DNA from: Stutzerimonas kunmingensis
GTDB lineage: Bacteria > Pseudomonadota > Gammaproteobacteria > Pseudomonadales > Pseudomonadaceae
NCBI RefSeq assembly: GCF_014764705.1
Contig: NZ_JACXXG010000008.1
Coordinates: forward strand, 62,001 to 126,000
Length of the DNA: 64,000 nt
Reading direction: 5' to 3'
Below are positions 20,725-29,202 of the stretch, piece by piece. Each line of letters starts with the position of its first letter. Within the stretch, counting starts at the first letter, position 1. The notes under the pieces were generated by a model. That model was not told the DNA's origin and searched no databases. It was given only the letters and a program-made list of their open reading frames with translations. The position numbers and the translations under genes were made by a program.

Positions 20725-23113
20725 CCACGTAACCACCCGCACTCAGGAAGAAATCGCGGCGCTGTTCACCCAGGACCTGGTCACCGGCGTCGGTCGCAGC
20801 GTCAAGCACGACAGCGCGCCCAAGCATGTCTCGGGCGAGGCGGTGTACGTCGACGACCGCCTGGAATTCCCCAACCAGCTGCATATCTATGCGCGCATGA
20901 GCGAGCGCGCCCACGCCCGCATCGTCCGCATCGACACCGCGCCCTGCTACCAGATTCCGGGCGTGGCCATCGCCATCACGGCGAAGGACGTGCCGGGCCA
21001 GCTGGACATCGGTGCCGTATTGCCCGGCGACCCGCTGCTGGCCGACGGCAAGGTCGAGTTCATCGGCCAGCCGGTGATCGCCGTGGCTGCCGACAGCCTG
21101 GAAACCGCACGCAAGGCGGCGATGGCCGCGATCATCGAATACGAGGATCTGGAGCCGGTGCTCGACGTGGTCGAGGCGCTGCACAAGAAGCACTTCGTGC
21201 TCGACAGCCACACCCACAAGCGCGGCGACCCGGCCACCGCCCTGGCCAGCGCGCCGCGTCGGCTGCAGGGTTCGCTGCACATCGGCGGGCAGGAGCACTT
21301 CTATCTGGAGACACAGGTGTCCTCGGTCATGCCCACCGAAGATGGCGGCATGATCGTCTACACCTCGACGCAGAACCCCACCGAGGTGCAGAAGCTGGTG
21401 GCCGAAGTGCTCGGCGTGCCGATGAACAAGATCGTCATCGACATGCGCCGCATGGGCGGCGGCTTCGGCGGCAAGGAAACCCAGGCCGCGGGACCTGCGT
21501 GCCTGTGCGCGGTGATCGCGCACCTCACCGGTCGGCCGACCAAGATGCGCCTGCCGCGCATGGAAGACATGACCATGACCGGCAAACGCCACCCGTTCTA
21601 CGTCGAGTACGACGTCGGCTTCGACGATGACGGTCTGCTGCACGGCATCGAGATCGACCTCGCCGGTAACTGCGGCTACTCGCCGGACCTTTCCGGCTCG
21701 ATCGTCGACCGCGCCATGTTCCATTCCGACAACGCCTACTACCTGGGCGACGCCACCATCAACGGCCATCGCTGCAAGACCAACCTCGCCTCGAACACCG
21801 CCTACCGCGGCTTCGGCGGCCCGCAGGGCATGGTCGCCATCGAGGAGATCATGGACGCGGTGGCCCGCGAGCTGGGCAAGGACCCGCTCGAGGTGCGCAA
21901 GCGCAACTACTACGGCAAGACCGAGCGCAACGTCACCCACTACTACCAGACCGTCGAGCACAACATGCTCGAGGAGATGACCGCCGAGCTGGAAGCCAGC
22001 AGCGACTATGCAAAGCGACGCGAAGATATCCGCGCGTTCAATGCCGCAAGCCCGATCCTGAAGAAGGGCCTGGCGCTGACGCCGGTGAAGTTCGGCATCA
22101 GCTTCACCGCCAGCTTCCTCAACCAGGCCGGCGCGCTGGTGCACGTCTACACCGACGGCAGCATCCACCTGAACCATGGCGGCACCGAGATGGGTCAGGG
22201 CCTGAACACCAAGGTCGCCCAGGTGGTGGCCGAGGTGTTCCAGGTCGATATCGACCGCATCCAGATCACCGCGACCAATACCGACAAAGTGCCGAACACT
22301 TCGCCGACGGCAGCAAGCAGCGGCACCGACCTCAACGGCAAGGCGGCGCAAAATGCCGCGCAGACCATCAAGCAGCGGCTGGTGGAGTTCGCCGCGCGCA
22401 AGTGGCAGATCTTCGAGGAAGATGTCGAGTTCAAGAATGGCCAGGTGCGCCTGCGCGACCAGTACATCAGCTTCGATGAGCTGATCCAGCAGGCCTATTT
22501 CGGCCAGGTTTCGCTGTCGTCCACCGGTTTTTACCGCACACCGAAGATCTACTACGACCGCAGCCAGGCGCGCGGCAGGCCGTTCTACTACTACGCCTAC
22601 GGCGCGGCCTGTTCGGAAGTGATCGTCGACACCCTGACCGGCGAATACAAGATGCTGCGCAGCGACATCCTGCATGACGTCGGCGCCTCGCTGAACCCGG
22701 CCATCGATATCGGCCAGGTCGAAGGCGGCTTCGTCCAGGGCCTGGGCTGGCTGACCATGGAAGAGCTGGTCTGGAACGACAAGGGCAAGCTGATGACCAG
22801 TGGCCCGGCCAGCTACAAGATCCCGGCGGTGGCGGACATGCCGCTGGATCTGCGGGTCAAGCTGGTGGAGAACCGCAAGAACCCCGAAGACACCGTGTTT
22901 CACTCCAAGGCCGTGGGCGAGCCGCCGTTCATGCTCGGGATATCCGTTTGGTGCGCGATCAAAGACGCCGTGGCGAGCCTGGCGGATTACAAGGTTCAGC
23001 CGAAGATCGACGCGCCAGCGACGCCGGAGCGGGTGCTGTGGGGTGTGGAGCAGATGCGTAGGTTGAAGCAGACCGCGAGCAGGTCTGCGGCAGCGGAGAC
23101 CACCCCGGCCTGA
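20717..23113 (+). CDS. xdhB: Xanthine dehydrogenase molybdopterin-binding subunit
   Basis: A 798-residue large subunit carrying the molybdenum cofactor. It shows GRSVKHDSAPKHVSGEAVYVDD at the start, the cofactor loops RRMGGGFGGKETQ and SNTAYRGFGGPQGM, GGTEMGQGLNTKV, and the catalytic Glu in KAVGEPPFMLGIS near the end. It starts within the last codons of xdhA, so the two are coupled. Length and motif order are those of the bacterial two-subunit XdhAB type. A hairpin repeat and xdhC follow. Confidence 0.95.
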   Translation: MSDHVTTRTQEEIAALFTQDLVTGVGRSVKHDSAPKHVSGEAVYVDDRLEFPNQLHIYARMSERAHARIVRIDTAPCYQIPGVAIAITAKDVPGQLDIGAVLPGDPLLADGKVEFIGQPVIAVAADSLETARKAAMAAIIEYEDLEPVLDVVEALHKKHFVLDSHTHKRGDPATALASAPRRLQGSLHIGGQEHFYLETQVSSVMPTEDGGMIVYTSTQNPTEVQKLVAEVLGVPMNKIVIDMRRMGGGFGGKETQAAGPACLCAVIAHLTGRPTKMRLPRMEDMTMTGKRHPFYVEYDVGFDDDGLLHGIEIDLAGNCGYSPDLSGSIVDRAMFHSDNAYYLGDATINGHRCKTNLASNTAYRGFGGPQGMVAIEEIMDAVARELGKDPLEVRKRNYYGKTERNVTHYYQTVEHNMLEEMTAELEASSDYAKRREDIRAFNAASPILKKGLALTPVKFGISFTASFLNQAGALVHVYTDGSIHLNHGGTEMGQGLNTKVAQVVAEVFQVDIDRIQITATNTDKVPNTSPTAASSGTDLNGKAAQNAAQTIKQRLVEFAARKWQIFEEDVEFKNGQVRLRDQYISFDELIQQAYFGQVSLSSTGFYRTPKIYYDRSQARGRPFYYYAYGAACSEVIVDTLTGEYKMLRSDILHDVGASLNPAIDIGQVEGGFVQGLGWLTMEELVWNDKGKLMTSGPASYKIPAVADMPLDLRVKLVENRKNPEDTVFHSKAVGEPPFMLGISVWCAIKDAVASLADYKVQPKIDAPATPERVLWGVEQMRRLKQTASRSAAAETTPA

Positions 23114-23118
23114 CCAAG

Positions 23119-23208
23119 GGTGGACAACCCTGTGATTGTCCACCATCAACACAACTTGATCGTTTGGGTGGAAGGCGCTTCGCGGTTTTTTCCACGGAGC
23201 GGCCGCCC
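23119..23208. repeat. Composite hairpin repeat, copy 1 (xdhB-xdhC gap)
   Basis: A perfect 9-bp stem GGTGGACAA / TTGTCCACC with an 8-base loop (23119-23144) is followed by a module starting GTGGAAGGCGCTTCGCGGT at 23168 and ending GCGGCCGCCCG near 23209. The same module occurs between gcl and hyi at 48512-48551 with about 90 percent identity and a 2-base indel, there next to another GGTGGA..TCCACC stem. It is probably an intergenic palindromic repeat of the genome; it may tune xdhC expression or mRNA stability. Confidence 0.6.
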
Positions 23209-23228
23209 GAACTACTAGGGACACAGAC

Positions 23229-24089
23229 ATGAGCAACACGGCCTGGATCGAAGCACTCGCCGACCTGCAACACCAAGGCGAGCCTTGCGTACTGGTGACT
23301 ATCATCGAAGAGCGCGGCTCAACGCCGCGCAATGCCGGCTCGAAGATGGTTGTCAGTCGTGAGCGCCTGTACGACACCATCGGCGGCGGCCACCTGGAAT
23401 ACAAGGCCCAGCAGATCGCCCGTGAAATGCTGGAAAAGCGCAGCCGCGATACCCGGCTGGAGCGTTTTTCCCTTGGCGCGAGTCTCGGCCAGTGTTGCGG
23501 TGGCGCCACTGTGTTGCTGTTCGAACCCATGGGTCAACCGCAGGCGCATATTGCGGTTTTCGGTGCCGGCCACGTAGGCCGCGCCCTGGTGCCATTGCTA
23601 GCTAGCCTGCCGTGCAGGGTTCGCTGGATCGATTCTCGCGATAACGAATTCCCGGCACAGCTCCCCGCCGGGGTGGAGAAGGTAGTCAGCGACGACGTGG
23701 TCGACGAAGTAGAAAGCATGCCTGCCGGCAGTTACTTCATCGTCATGACCCACAACCATCAGCTTGATCTGGAGCTGACCGCCGCGATCCTTTCGCGCAA
23801 CGATTTCACCTACTACGGGCTGATCGGCTCCAAGAGCAAACGCGCCAGGTTCGAACACCGTCTGCGGGACCGCGGCTTCCAGCCGGAGACCGTGCAGCGC
23901 ATGCGCTGCCCGATGGGCATCGCCGAGGTGAAGGGCAAGCTGCCGGTGGAGATCGCCGTGTCTATCGCCGGCGAGGTGATCGCCACCTACAACGCGCATT
24001 TCGGTGAAAAGGGTGGGGAGAACGCCGAGGACGGTGAAAAGCCGGTACCGATGCTGGTCCCCGCTTCGCGCCGCGCCCAGACCAACTGA
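23229..24089 (+). CDS. xdhC: XdhC, molybdenum cofactor sulfurase/insertion chaperone for xanthine dehydrogenase
   Basis: A 286-residue XdhC/CoxI-family protein that binds the molybdenum cofactor, promotes its sulfuration and inserts it into XdhB. The XdhC N-terminal domain includes VLVTIIEERGSTPRNAGSKM and TIGGGHLEYKA, then GQCCGGATVLLFEP with the conserved Cys pair. The C-terminal Rossmann-like domain starts IAVFGAGHVGRALV, with YYGLIGSKSKRARF and CPMGI. It forms an operon-like run xdhABC-guaD. The last 30 residues are a charged, low-complexity tail. Confidence 0.93.
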   Translation: MSNTAWIEALADLQHQGEPCVLVTIIEERGSTPRNAGSKMVVSRERLYDTIGGGHLEYKAQQIAREMLEKRSRDTRLERFSLGASLGQCCGGATVLLFEPMGQPQAHIAVFGAGHVGRALVPLLASLPCRVRWIDSRDNEFPAQLPAGVEKVVSDDVVDEVESMPAGSYFIVMTHNHQLDLELTAAILSRNDFTYYGLIGSKSKRARFEHRLRDRGFQPETVQRMRCPMGIAEVKGKLPVEIAVSIAGEVIATYNAHFGEKGGENAEDGEKPVPMLVPASRRAQTN

Positions 24090-24176
24090 CCACCCGACAT
24101 TCTTGCAGGCACGCCATCGGCGGCGGCCTGCCCATGTCAACGCATCACCCTCATACAACGATTTTCGAGAGTCACC

Positions 24177-25484
24177 ATGCCAAGCACCAAAGCCTACCGT
24201 GCCGCCCTGCTCCACTGCCTCGCCGACCCGCGCGAAGTGGGCATTGAGCAATCCCATGAATACTTCCAGGACGGCCTGCTGGTCGTCGAGGACGGCAAGG
24301 TCGCGCGCATCGGCCACGCCGCCGAACTGCTGCCGACCCTGGCGGCCGGCACCGAGGTTGTCGAATACCCGGACGCGCTGATCACTCCGGGTTTCGTCGA
24401 CACCCATATCCACTACCCGCAGGTCGGCGTCATCGGCTCCTACGGCGCGCAGCTGCTGGATTGGCTGGAAACCTACACCTTTCCCAACGAGGGCCGCTTC
24501 AGCGACATGGCCCACGCCCGCGAGCAGGCCGAGCTGTTTCTCGGCGAGCTGCTGCGCAACGGCACCACCACCGCGCTGGTGTTCGGCACGGTGCACAAGC
24601 AGTCGGTGGACGCCTTCTTCGAGGCCTGCGAGAAGCGCAATCTGCGGATGATCGCCGGCAAGGTGCTGATGGACCGCAACGCCCCGGAGTTCCTCACCGA
24701 CACCGCCGAGTCCGGCTACGCCGACAGCCGCGAGCTGATCGAGCGCTGGCACGGCAAGGGCCGTCTGCATTACGCCGTCACCCCGCGTTTCGCCCCGACC
24801 AGCACGTCAGAGCAGCTCACCCTGGCCGGCAGGCTGTTCGCGGAATTCCCTGACCTGTACATGCACACCCACATCTCCGAGAACAAGCAGGAGGTCGAGT
24901 GGGTCAAGGAGCTGTTCCCCGAGCGCAAGGGCTATCTGGACGTCTACGACCACCACGGCCTGATCGGCCCGCGCTCGGTGTTCGCCCACGGCATCCACCT
25001 GTGCGACGACGAGTGCAAACGCCTCGGTGAGACCGGCTCGGCGGTGTCGTTCTGTCCGACCTCCAATCTGTTCCTCGGCAGCGGCCTGTTCGATCTGGCC
25101 AAGGTGGAAGGCTTCGGTGTGCGCGTCGGCCTGGGCACCGATGTCGGCGGCGGCACCAGCTTCTCGCAGCTCGCCAGCCTCAACGAGGCGTACAAGGTGC
25201 TGCAGCTGCAGGGCCAGAAGCTCGACGCGTTCAAGGCACTCTATCTCGCCACCCTTGGCGGCGCGCGGGCGCTCTATCTGGACGACCGGATCGGCAACCT
25301 GCAACCGGGCAAGGAGGCCGACTTCGTGGTGCTCGACTACAAGGCGACGCCGCTGATCGACTATCGCCTGAGCCAGGCGACGACTCTGCAGGAAAAGCTC
25401 TTCGCCCTGATGATCCTCGGCGACGACCGCGCGGTGAAGGAGACCTTCGCCGCCGGCGTCTCGGTGCATCGCAAGGCTGGCTAG
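24177..25484 (+). CDS. guaD: Guanine deaminase
   Basis: A 435-residue zinc amidohydrolase turning guanine into xanthine, the substrate of the neighbouring XdhAB. The metal motif is DTHIHYPQ (H77, H79); then QLLDWLETYTFPNEGRF, a guanine-deaminase hallmark, HTHISENKQEVEW, FAHGIHLCDDE and GTDVGGGTSFS supply the remaining ligands and the substrate pocket. It starts 87 bases after xdhC. It ends 4 bases inside a minus-strand gene remnant (stop-to-stop overlap at 25481-25484). Confidence 0.95.
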   Translation: MPSTKAYRAALLHCLADPREVGIEQSHEYFQDGLLVVEDGKVARIGHAAELLPTLAAGTEVVEYPDALITPGFVDTHIHYPQVGVIGSYGAQLLDWLETYTFPNEGRFSDMAHAREQAELFLGELLRNGTTTALVFGTVHKQSVDAFFEACEKRNLRMIAGKVLMDRNAPEFLTDTAESGYADSRELIERWHGKGRLHYAVTPRFAPTSTSEQLTLAGRLFAEFPDLYMHTHISENKQEVEWVKELFPERKGYLDVYDHHGLIGPRSVFAHGIHLCDDECKRLGETGSAVSFCPTSNLFLGSGLFDLAKVEGFGVRVGLGTDVGGGTSFSQLASLNEAYKVLQLQGQKLDAFKALYLATLGGARALYLDDRIGNLQPGKEADFVVLDYKATPLIDYRLSQATTLQEKLFALMILGDDRAVKETFAAGVSVHRKAG

Positions 25485-25675
25485 GGCTGCAACGCCTGCA
25501 TCAGCGTATCGAGGTTGTACTCGAACATGCCGAGGTAGGTGCTGGCCGGCCCTGCGCTGGCCAGCGCATCGGAGTACAGGGTGCCGCCGACCGTGGCGCC
25601 CGCCTCTTCGGCGATCTGCTCGATGAGCCGCGGATCACGATCAGCGCTGGCAGGCCGGCATGGCTCTGCCGCCAC
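25481..25675 (-). pseudogene. C-terminal remnant of a metal (Zn/Mn) ABC transporter binding protein
   Basis: The 64-codon frame contains DPRLIEQIAEEAGATVGGTLYSDALASAGPASTYLGMFEYNLDTLMQAL, which is the standard C-terminal end of ZnuA/MntC-like cluster-9 solute-binding proteins (normal length about 300 residues). The first 14 codons (MAAEPCRPASADR) do not belong to the family, and no further homologous sequence is visible upstream. The body of the gene has been lost, probably when guaD and gntR became neighbours. A 10-bp perfect inverted repeat (25697-25721) lies right at the broken edge. Confidence 0.72.
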
Positions 25676-25696
25676 CGCGGCAGGTGATGACTGACG

Positions 25697-25721
25697 GCGC
25701 TGACTCAGAACGAGTCAGCGC
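25697..25721. repeat. Perfect 10-bp inverted repeat at the edge of the remnant
   Basis: GCGCTGACTC-AGAAC-GAGTCAGCGC, just downstream of the gntR stop. It could work as a terminator stem for gntR, but there is no T-run on either strand. Its position next to the truncated metal-binding-protein gene makes a deletion scar another possibility. Confidence 0.5.
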
Positions 25722-25732
25722 GCGGGGCAACG

Positions 25733-26488
25733 CTAGCGAGCCGTGCGAGGCTTCTTCTTCGCCAGGCCCAGGTGCGAGAAGACCGCATGCAGATCACCCG
25801 AGGCGCTGTCTTCCTCGAGGTTGAGCTTGCTGTCGATGTGGTCCATGTGGTGCATCATCAGGCGCACCGCCTTGTCACTGTCGCGGGCAGCGATGGCGTC
25901 GATCAGTTCATTGTGTTCGTCGTACGAGCAGTGCGAGCGATTGCCGCTTTCGTACTGGGCAATGATCAGCGAGGTCTGCGAAACCAGGCTGCGCTGGAAG
26001 CTCACCAGCGGCGCGTTCTTCGCCGCCTCCGCCAGCTTGAGGTGAAATTCGCCGGACAGGCGGATACCCGCCCCGCGATCGCCTCGGTCGAAACAATCAC
26101 GCTCATCAGTCACCATCTGCCGCAGCTCGGCGAGCTGCGCGTCGCTGGCGTGCTGCACGGCCAGCTCTGTGATGGCCTTTTCCACCAGACGGCGGGCGAA
26201 GAAAATCTGCCGCGCTTCTTCAACGCTAGGACTGGCCACCACCGCGCCGCGATTGGGCCGCAGCAGCACCACCCCTTCATGGGCCAGACGCGACAGCGCG
26301 CGGCGGATGATGGTGCGGCTGACGCCGAATATCTCGCCGAGCGCCTCTTCGCTGAGCTTGGTCCCCGGCGCCAGACGCTGCTCGAGGATGGCATCGAAGA
26401 TGTGCGCATAAACGATATCGTCCTGCGTCCCGGTGCGAGTCTTGCCGGTCTTGGTCGGCTTCTTCAGGGGCTGCAACTGTTCGTTCAT
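25733..26488 (-). CDS. GntR-family (FadR subgroup) regulator, probable purine-catabolism regulator
   Basis: A 251-residue regulator. After a Lys/Thr-rich leader comes a winged helix (about 25-95) with YAHIFDAILEQRLAPGTKLSEEALGEIFGVSRTIIRRALSRL, the GntR signature. A helical FCD ligand domain follows (about 105-235), with the metal or ligand residues expected in DERDCFDRGD, GEFHLKLAEAA and HNELIDAIAARD. It is divergent from the purine permease. The intergenic region holds two TTGTRYACAA palindromes, the core expected for this class, and the same motif precedes hiuH/puuE and the second NCS2 permease. Purine or urate sensing is inferred. Confidence 0.88.
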   Translation of the reverse strand: MNEQLQPLKKPTKTGKTRTGTQDDIVYAHIFDAILEQRLAPGTKLSEEALGEIFGVSRTIIRRALSRLAHEGVVLLRPNRGAVVASPSVEEARQIFFARRLVEKAITELAVQHASDAQLAELRQMVTDERDCFDRGDRGAGIRLSGEFHLKLAEAAKNAPLVSFQRSLVSQTSLIIAQYESGNRSHCSYDEHNELIDAIAARDSDKAVRLMMHHMDHIDSKLNLEEDSASGDLHAVFSHLGLAKKKPRTAR

Positions 26489-26590
26489 CGATGGCTCGCA
26501 AATGAGGTGTCGGCAATGCCGAACTTTACTGGGTTCGCGCCGCTACTGGCAGTTCGCTGGACAAATAAATACGCTGAAACGCCGTTAACC

Positions 26591-26600
26591 TTGTGCACAA
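26591..26600. promoter_or_regulatory. GntR-type palindrome TTGTGCACAA
   Basis: A perfect 10-bp palindrome about 100 bases upstream of the gntR start and 237 upstream of the permease start. It is identical to the site at 36207-36216 before the second NCS2 permease. It may serve autoregulation of gntR. Confidence 0.6.
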
Positions 26601-26691
26601 TTCACAGCCACAAGGTTTCCCACGCGCAAATCTTTCAGCTCGCGCAGCCCACGCGCATTCAGCGAGACCACCGATTTATTGTTTGCAATTC

Positions 26692-26701
26692 TTGTATACA
26701 A
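26692..26701. promoter_or_regulatory. GntR-type palindrome TTGTATACAA within the permease promoter
   Basis: A perfect palindrome lying between the candidate -35 (26682-26687) and -10 (26705-26710), a position that fits repression. It is identical to the site at 29776-29785 before puuE. Confidence 0.65.
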
Positions 26702-26724
26702 AAGCATAATCCGGAAAGCCTTTC

Positions 26725-26738
26725 TGACCTTTCGGTCA
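26725..26738. promoter_or_regulatory. RutR-like box TGACC-TTTC-GGTCA
   Basis: A 5-bp perfect dyad with a 4-base centre, 15 bases after the candidate -10 of the permease promoter. With two flanking bases each side (TCTGACCTTTCGGTCAAC) it matches 17 of 18 bases of the reverse strand of the second xdhA box. Confidence 0.6.
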
Positions 26739-26827
26739 ACTACCGATGCAGATGGCCCACCATCACCCGCCCCTCGGGAGTACTCACGCTCCGGGTGATC
26801 GACAACAAGAACGATGAGGAACGCCCA

Positions 26828-28174
26828 GTGGAAAGCATCAAGCGCAAGCCCCAGGCAGCACCCTTGCAGCGCACCGCCCCCGTTTGGCTGGACCGCCTGT
26901 TCAAGCTCAGCGAACACCGCACCAGTATCCGCACCGAACTGCTCGCCGGCCTGACGACCTTCGTCACCATGGCCTACATCATCTTCGTCAACCCGAACAT
27001 CATGGCCGACGCCGGCATCGACCACGGCGCTGCCTTCGTTGCCACCTGCATTGGCGCGGCGCTCGGCTGCCTCTTGATGGGGCTGTACGCCAACTGGCCG
27101 GTGGGCCTCGCGCCAGGCATGGGCCTCAACGCCTTCTTCACCTACACGGTGGTCGGCGAGATGGGCTACAGCTGGGAGATCGCGCTCGGCGCGGTGTTCA
27201 TCTCCGGCGTGCTGTTCATGATCATGAGCCTGTCGCGCATTCGCGAATGGTTGCTCAACAGCATCCCCATGAGCCTGCGCTTCGCCATGGGCGCCGGCGT
27301 CGGTCTGTTCCTCGGTCTGATCGGCCTGAAGACCGCCGGCATCGTCGTCGACAGCCCGGCAACATTGCTGACCATGGGCTCGTTCGCCGAGCCGTCGGCG
27401 CTGCTGGCCGCGGTATGCTTCCTGATGATCGCCGTACTCAGCCACCGCAATGTCTTCGGTGCGATCCTATTGAGCATGCTGGTGGTCACCGGTATCGGCT
27501 GGGCGTTTGGTCTGGTCGAGTACAACGGCCTGGTGTCGATGCCGCCGAGCCTGGCGCCGACCTGGCTGGCCATGGATATCGCCGGCGCGCTCAACGTGGC
27601 GATGGTCAGCGTGATCGTCGCCTTCCTCTTCGTGAACATGTTCGACACCGCCGGCACCCTGATGGGCGTCGCCCACCGTGCCAACCTGGTCAATGAGGAC
27701 GGCAAGATCGAGAACCTCTCCCGCGCGCTGAAGGCCGACAGCAGCTCCAGCGTGGTCGGCGCCTTCGTCGGTTGCCCGCCAGTGACCAGCTACGTGGAGA
27801 GCGCCGCGGGCGTCGCCGCCGGCGGCCGCACCGGGCTGACCGCAGTGACCGTCGGCGTGCTGTTCCTGATTGCCATGTTCTTCGCCCCGCTGGCCGGCAT
27901 GATTCCCGCCTATGCCACCGCCGGCGCGCTGATCTACGTGGCGATGCTGATGATGAGCGGCCTGGCGAATATCGACTGGAAGGACCACACCGACACCACC
28001 CCGGCCATCGTCACCGTGGTGATGATGCCGCTGACCTTTTCCATCGCCAACGGCATCGCCCTGGGCTTTCTGACCTATGCCACGCTCAAGCTGCTGACCG
28101 GCCAGCGTGACAAGGTGTCGATCAGCCTGTATGTGTTGTGTGTGATCTTCATCGCCAAGTTCGCGTTTCTCTGA
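26828..28174 (+). CDS. NCS2/AzgA-type purine permease (guanine/hypoxanthine/xanthine)
   Basis: A 448-residue inner-membrane proton symporter with about twelve to fourteen helices. RTELLAGLTTFVTMAYIIFVNPNIM, the glycine-rich GLAPGMGLNAFFTYTVV, NMFDTAGTLMGVA and GCPPVTSYVESAAGVAAGGRTGLTA are the AzgA/PbuG signatures that separate this branch from UraA/XanQ. The start is GTG 26828 with GAGGA at 26816-26820; the much longer open frame upstream is spurious. It is divergent from gntR and followed by a strong terminator. It probably imports the bases fed to GuaD and Xdh. Confidence 0.9.
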   Translation: MESIKRKPQAAPLQRTAPVWLDRLFKLSEHRTSIRTELLAGLTTFVTMAYIIFVNPNIMADAGIDHGAAFVATCIGAALGCLLMGLYANWPVGLAPGMGLNAFFTYTVVGEMGYSWEIALGAVFISGVLFMIMSLSRIREWLLNSIPMSLRFAMGAGVGLFLGLIGLKTAGIVVDSPATLLTMGSFAEPSALLAAVCFLMIAVLSHRNVFGAILLSMLVVTGIGWAFGLVEYNGLVSMPPSLAPTWLAMDIAGALNVAMVSVIVAFLFVNMFDTAGTLMGVAHRANLVNEDGKIENLSRALKADSSSSVVGAFVGCPPVTSYVESAAGVAAGGRTGLTAVTVGVLFLIAMFFAPLAGMIPAYATAGALIYVAMLMMSGLANIDWKDHTDTTPAIVTVVMMPLTFSIANGIALGFLTYATLKLLTGQRDKVSISLYVLCVIFIAKFAFL

Positions 28175-28204
28175 ACCGGGCCGGCAGCGTCCGGCTCACC
28201 TACG

Positions 28205-28231
28205 GCCCCACTGCTTCGCGGTGGGGCTTTT
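28205..28231 (+). terminator. Rho-independent terminator after the purine permease
   Basis: GCCCCACTGC-TTC-GCGGTGGGGC followed by TTTT; 10-bp stem with one G-T pair, 30 bases after the stop. Confidence 0.85.
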
Positions 28232-28253
28232 GCATTGGCTATAGGAGGCCGTC

Positions 28254-28880
28254 ATGACCCTGGAGATGTGGCTGTTGTTCACTGGTGCGGCGCTGGTGGT
28301 GATCCTGATCCCCGGGCCGCTGTCGCTGTTGATGATCAGCAACAGCCTGAACTACGGAGTACGCCGCTCCTGGCCTGCCTTTCTCGGTGGTGTGACAGCG
28401 TCCATCGCCCTGCTCAGCGCCTCGGCGCTGGGGCTAGGCGCGTTGCTGATGGCCTCCGAGCGCCTATTCAGTGCACTCAAGCTGGTCGGCGCGCTGTACC
28501 TGTTTTATCTGGCTTGGCAGAGCTGGCAAGAGGCGCGCCAGGCACCCGCTGCCCGCGAGATCGAGAGCCCCGCCCTTGCCCCACGTTTCAGTCGATTGTT
28601 CGGCCGGGCGTTCATCCTTGGCGGCAGCAATCCGAAGGACACCCTCTTCTTTGCCGCCTTCCTGCCGCAGTTTCTCAGTGCCGGCCAGCCGTTGTTGCCA
28701 CAGCTATTGGTGATGATCCTTACCTGGGCCGTGCTCGATCTGCTCTGCAAGCTGGCCTACGGGTTGGGCGCGCAGGGGGCGGCACGTTACCTGCGCACCG
28801 GGAAGGGGCATGTGTGGTTCAACCGGACAAGTGCGGCGCTGTTTGGGGGCGCGGGGGCAGCGTCTTTGATGAGCCGATAG
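28254..28880 (+). CDS. LysE/RhtB-family exporter
   Basis: A 208-residue inner-membrane protein with about six helices. The LysE/RhtB signature follows the first helix (ILIPGPLSLLMISNSLNYG, then FLGGVTASI) and is followed by LKLVGALYLFYLAWQSW and ILGGSNPKDTLFFAAFLPQF. Such proteins export amino acids or small metabolites. AGGAGG lies 5-10 bases before the ATG. It sits behind the permease terminator, so it is probably its own unit; the substrate is unknown, and a purine link is only positional. Confidence 0.83.
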   Translation: MTLEMWLLFTGAALVVILIPGPLSLLMISNSLNYGVRRSWPAFLGGVTASIALLSASALGLGALLMASERLFSALKLVGALYLFYLAWQSWQEARQAPAAREIESPALAPRFSRLFGRAFILGGSNPKDTLFFAAFLPQFLSAGQPLLPQLLVMILTWAVLDLLCKLAYGLGAQGAARYLRTGKGHVWFNRTSAALFGGAGAASLMSR

Positions 28881-29202
28881 CGCTCTGCAGCTTGCCCCTT
28901 AGCCAGGCTCCTGGCTGAGGCATTGGTTCCGCCCTGCTGGGCAATTCACTTTTTCCAGTCGCGGAAGATGAACGTTGCCCGCCAGGCCGTGCAACTAGGA
29001 GCAAGCAATGCGCGTTTTCTTTCGTCACTTAGAAGTGAGGAAAGCGCGGCGCCATCGCGCGAATCTCACGCCACAGGTGCCTAGGTCACTAAGGCTAAAA
29101 ACCAGCGCCGAGCGTCCCACGTTGACCAAACTCAACCCATAAAAAACCCGCCATTACGGCGGGCAAAGGGACTCCAAGAGTCAGCACTGAACGGAAAAGC
29201 GA
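28881..29202. other. Gene-free stretch with the hiuH terminator
   Basis: About 320 bases between the convergent LysE gene and hiuH. Apart from the terminator at 29141-29163 I see no ORF with coding character, no repeat and no RNA gene. Confidence 0.45.
29141..29163 (-). terminator. Terminator of hiuH
   Basis: CCCGCC-ATTAC-GGCGGG preceded on the plus strand by AAAAAA, so on the minus strand a 6-bp GC stem is followed by six U, 40 bases after the hiuH stop. Confidence 0.75.

Larger units (their letters stand above)
26489..26827. other. Divergent regulatory region, gntR / purine permease
   Basis: A 339-base gene-free, relatively AT-rich stretch. It holds TTGTGCACAA at 26591-26600, TTGTATACAA at 26692-26701, a RutR-like box at 26725-26738, and a promoter candidate for the permease (TTTGCA at 26682-26687, CATAAT at 26705-26710, 17-base spacer). 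Confidence 0.6.

Noticed and set aside
20597-23530. A 977-codon open frame on the minus strand opposite xdhB and part of xdhC
   Set aside because: Shadow of GC-rich third positions on the opposite strand; composition is His/Gln/Arg-rich with no family features, while xdhB is unmistakable.
25772-26827. N-terminal extension of the purine permease to 25772 (800 residues)
   Set aside because: It lies antisense to gntR and through the operator region; GTG 26828 with a ribosome site gives the normal AzgA length.
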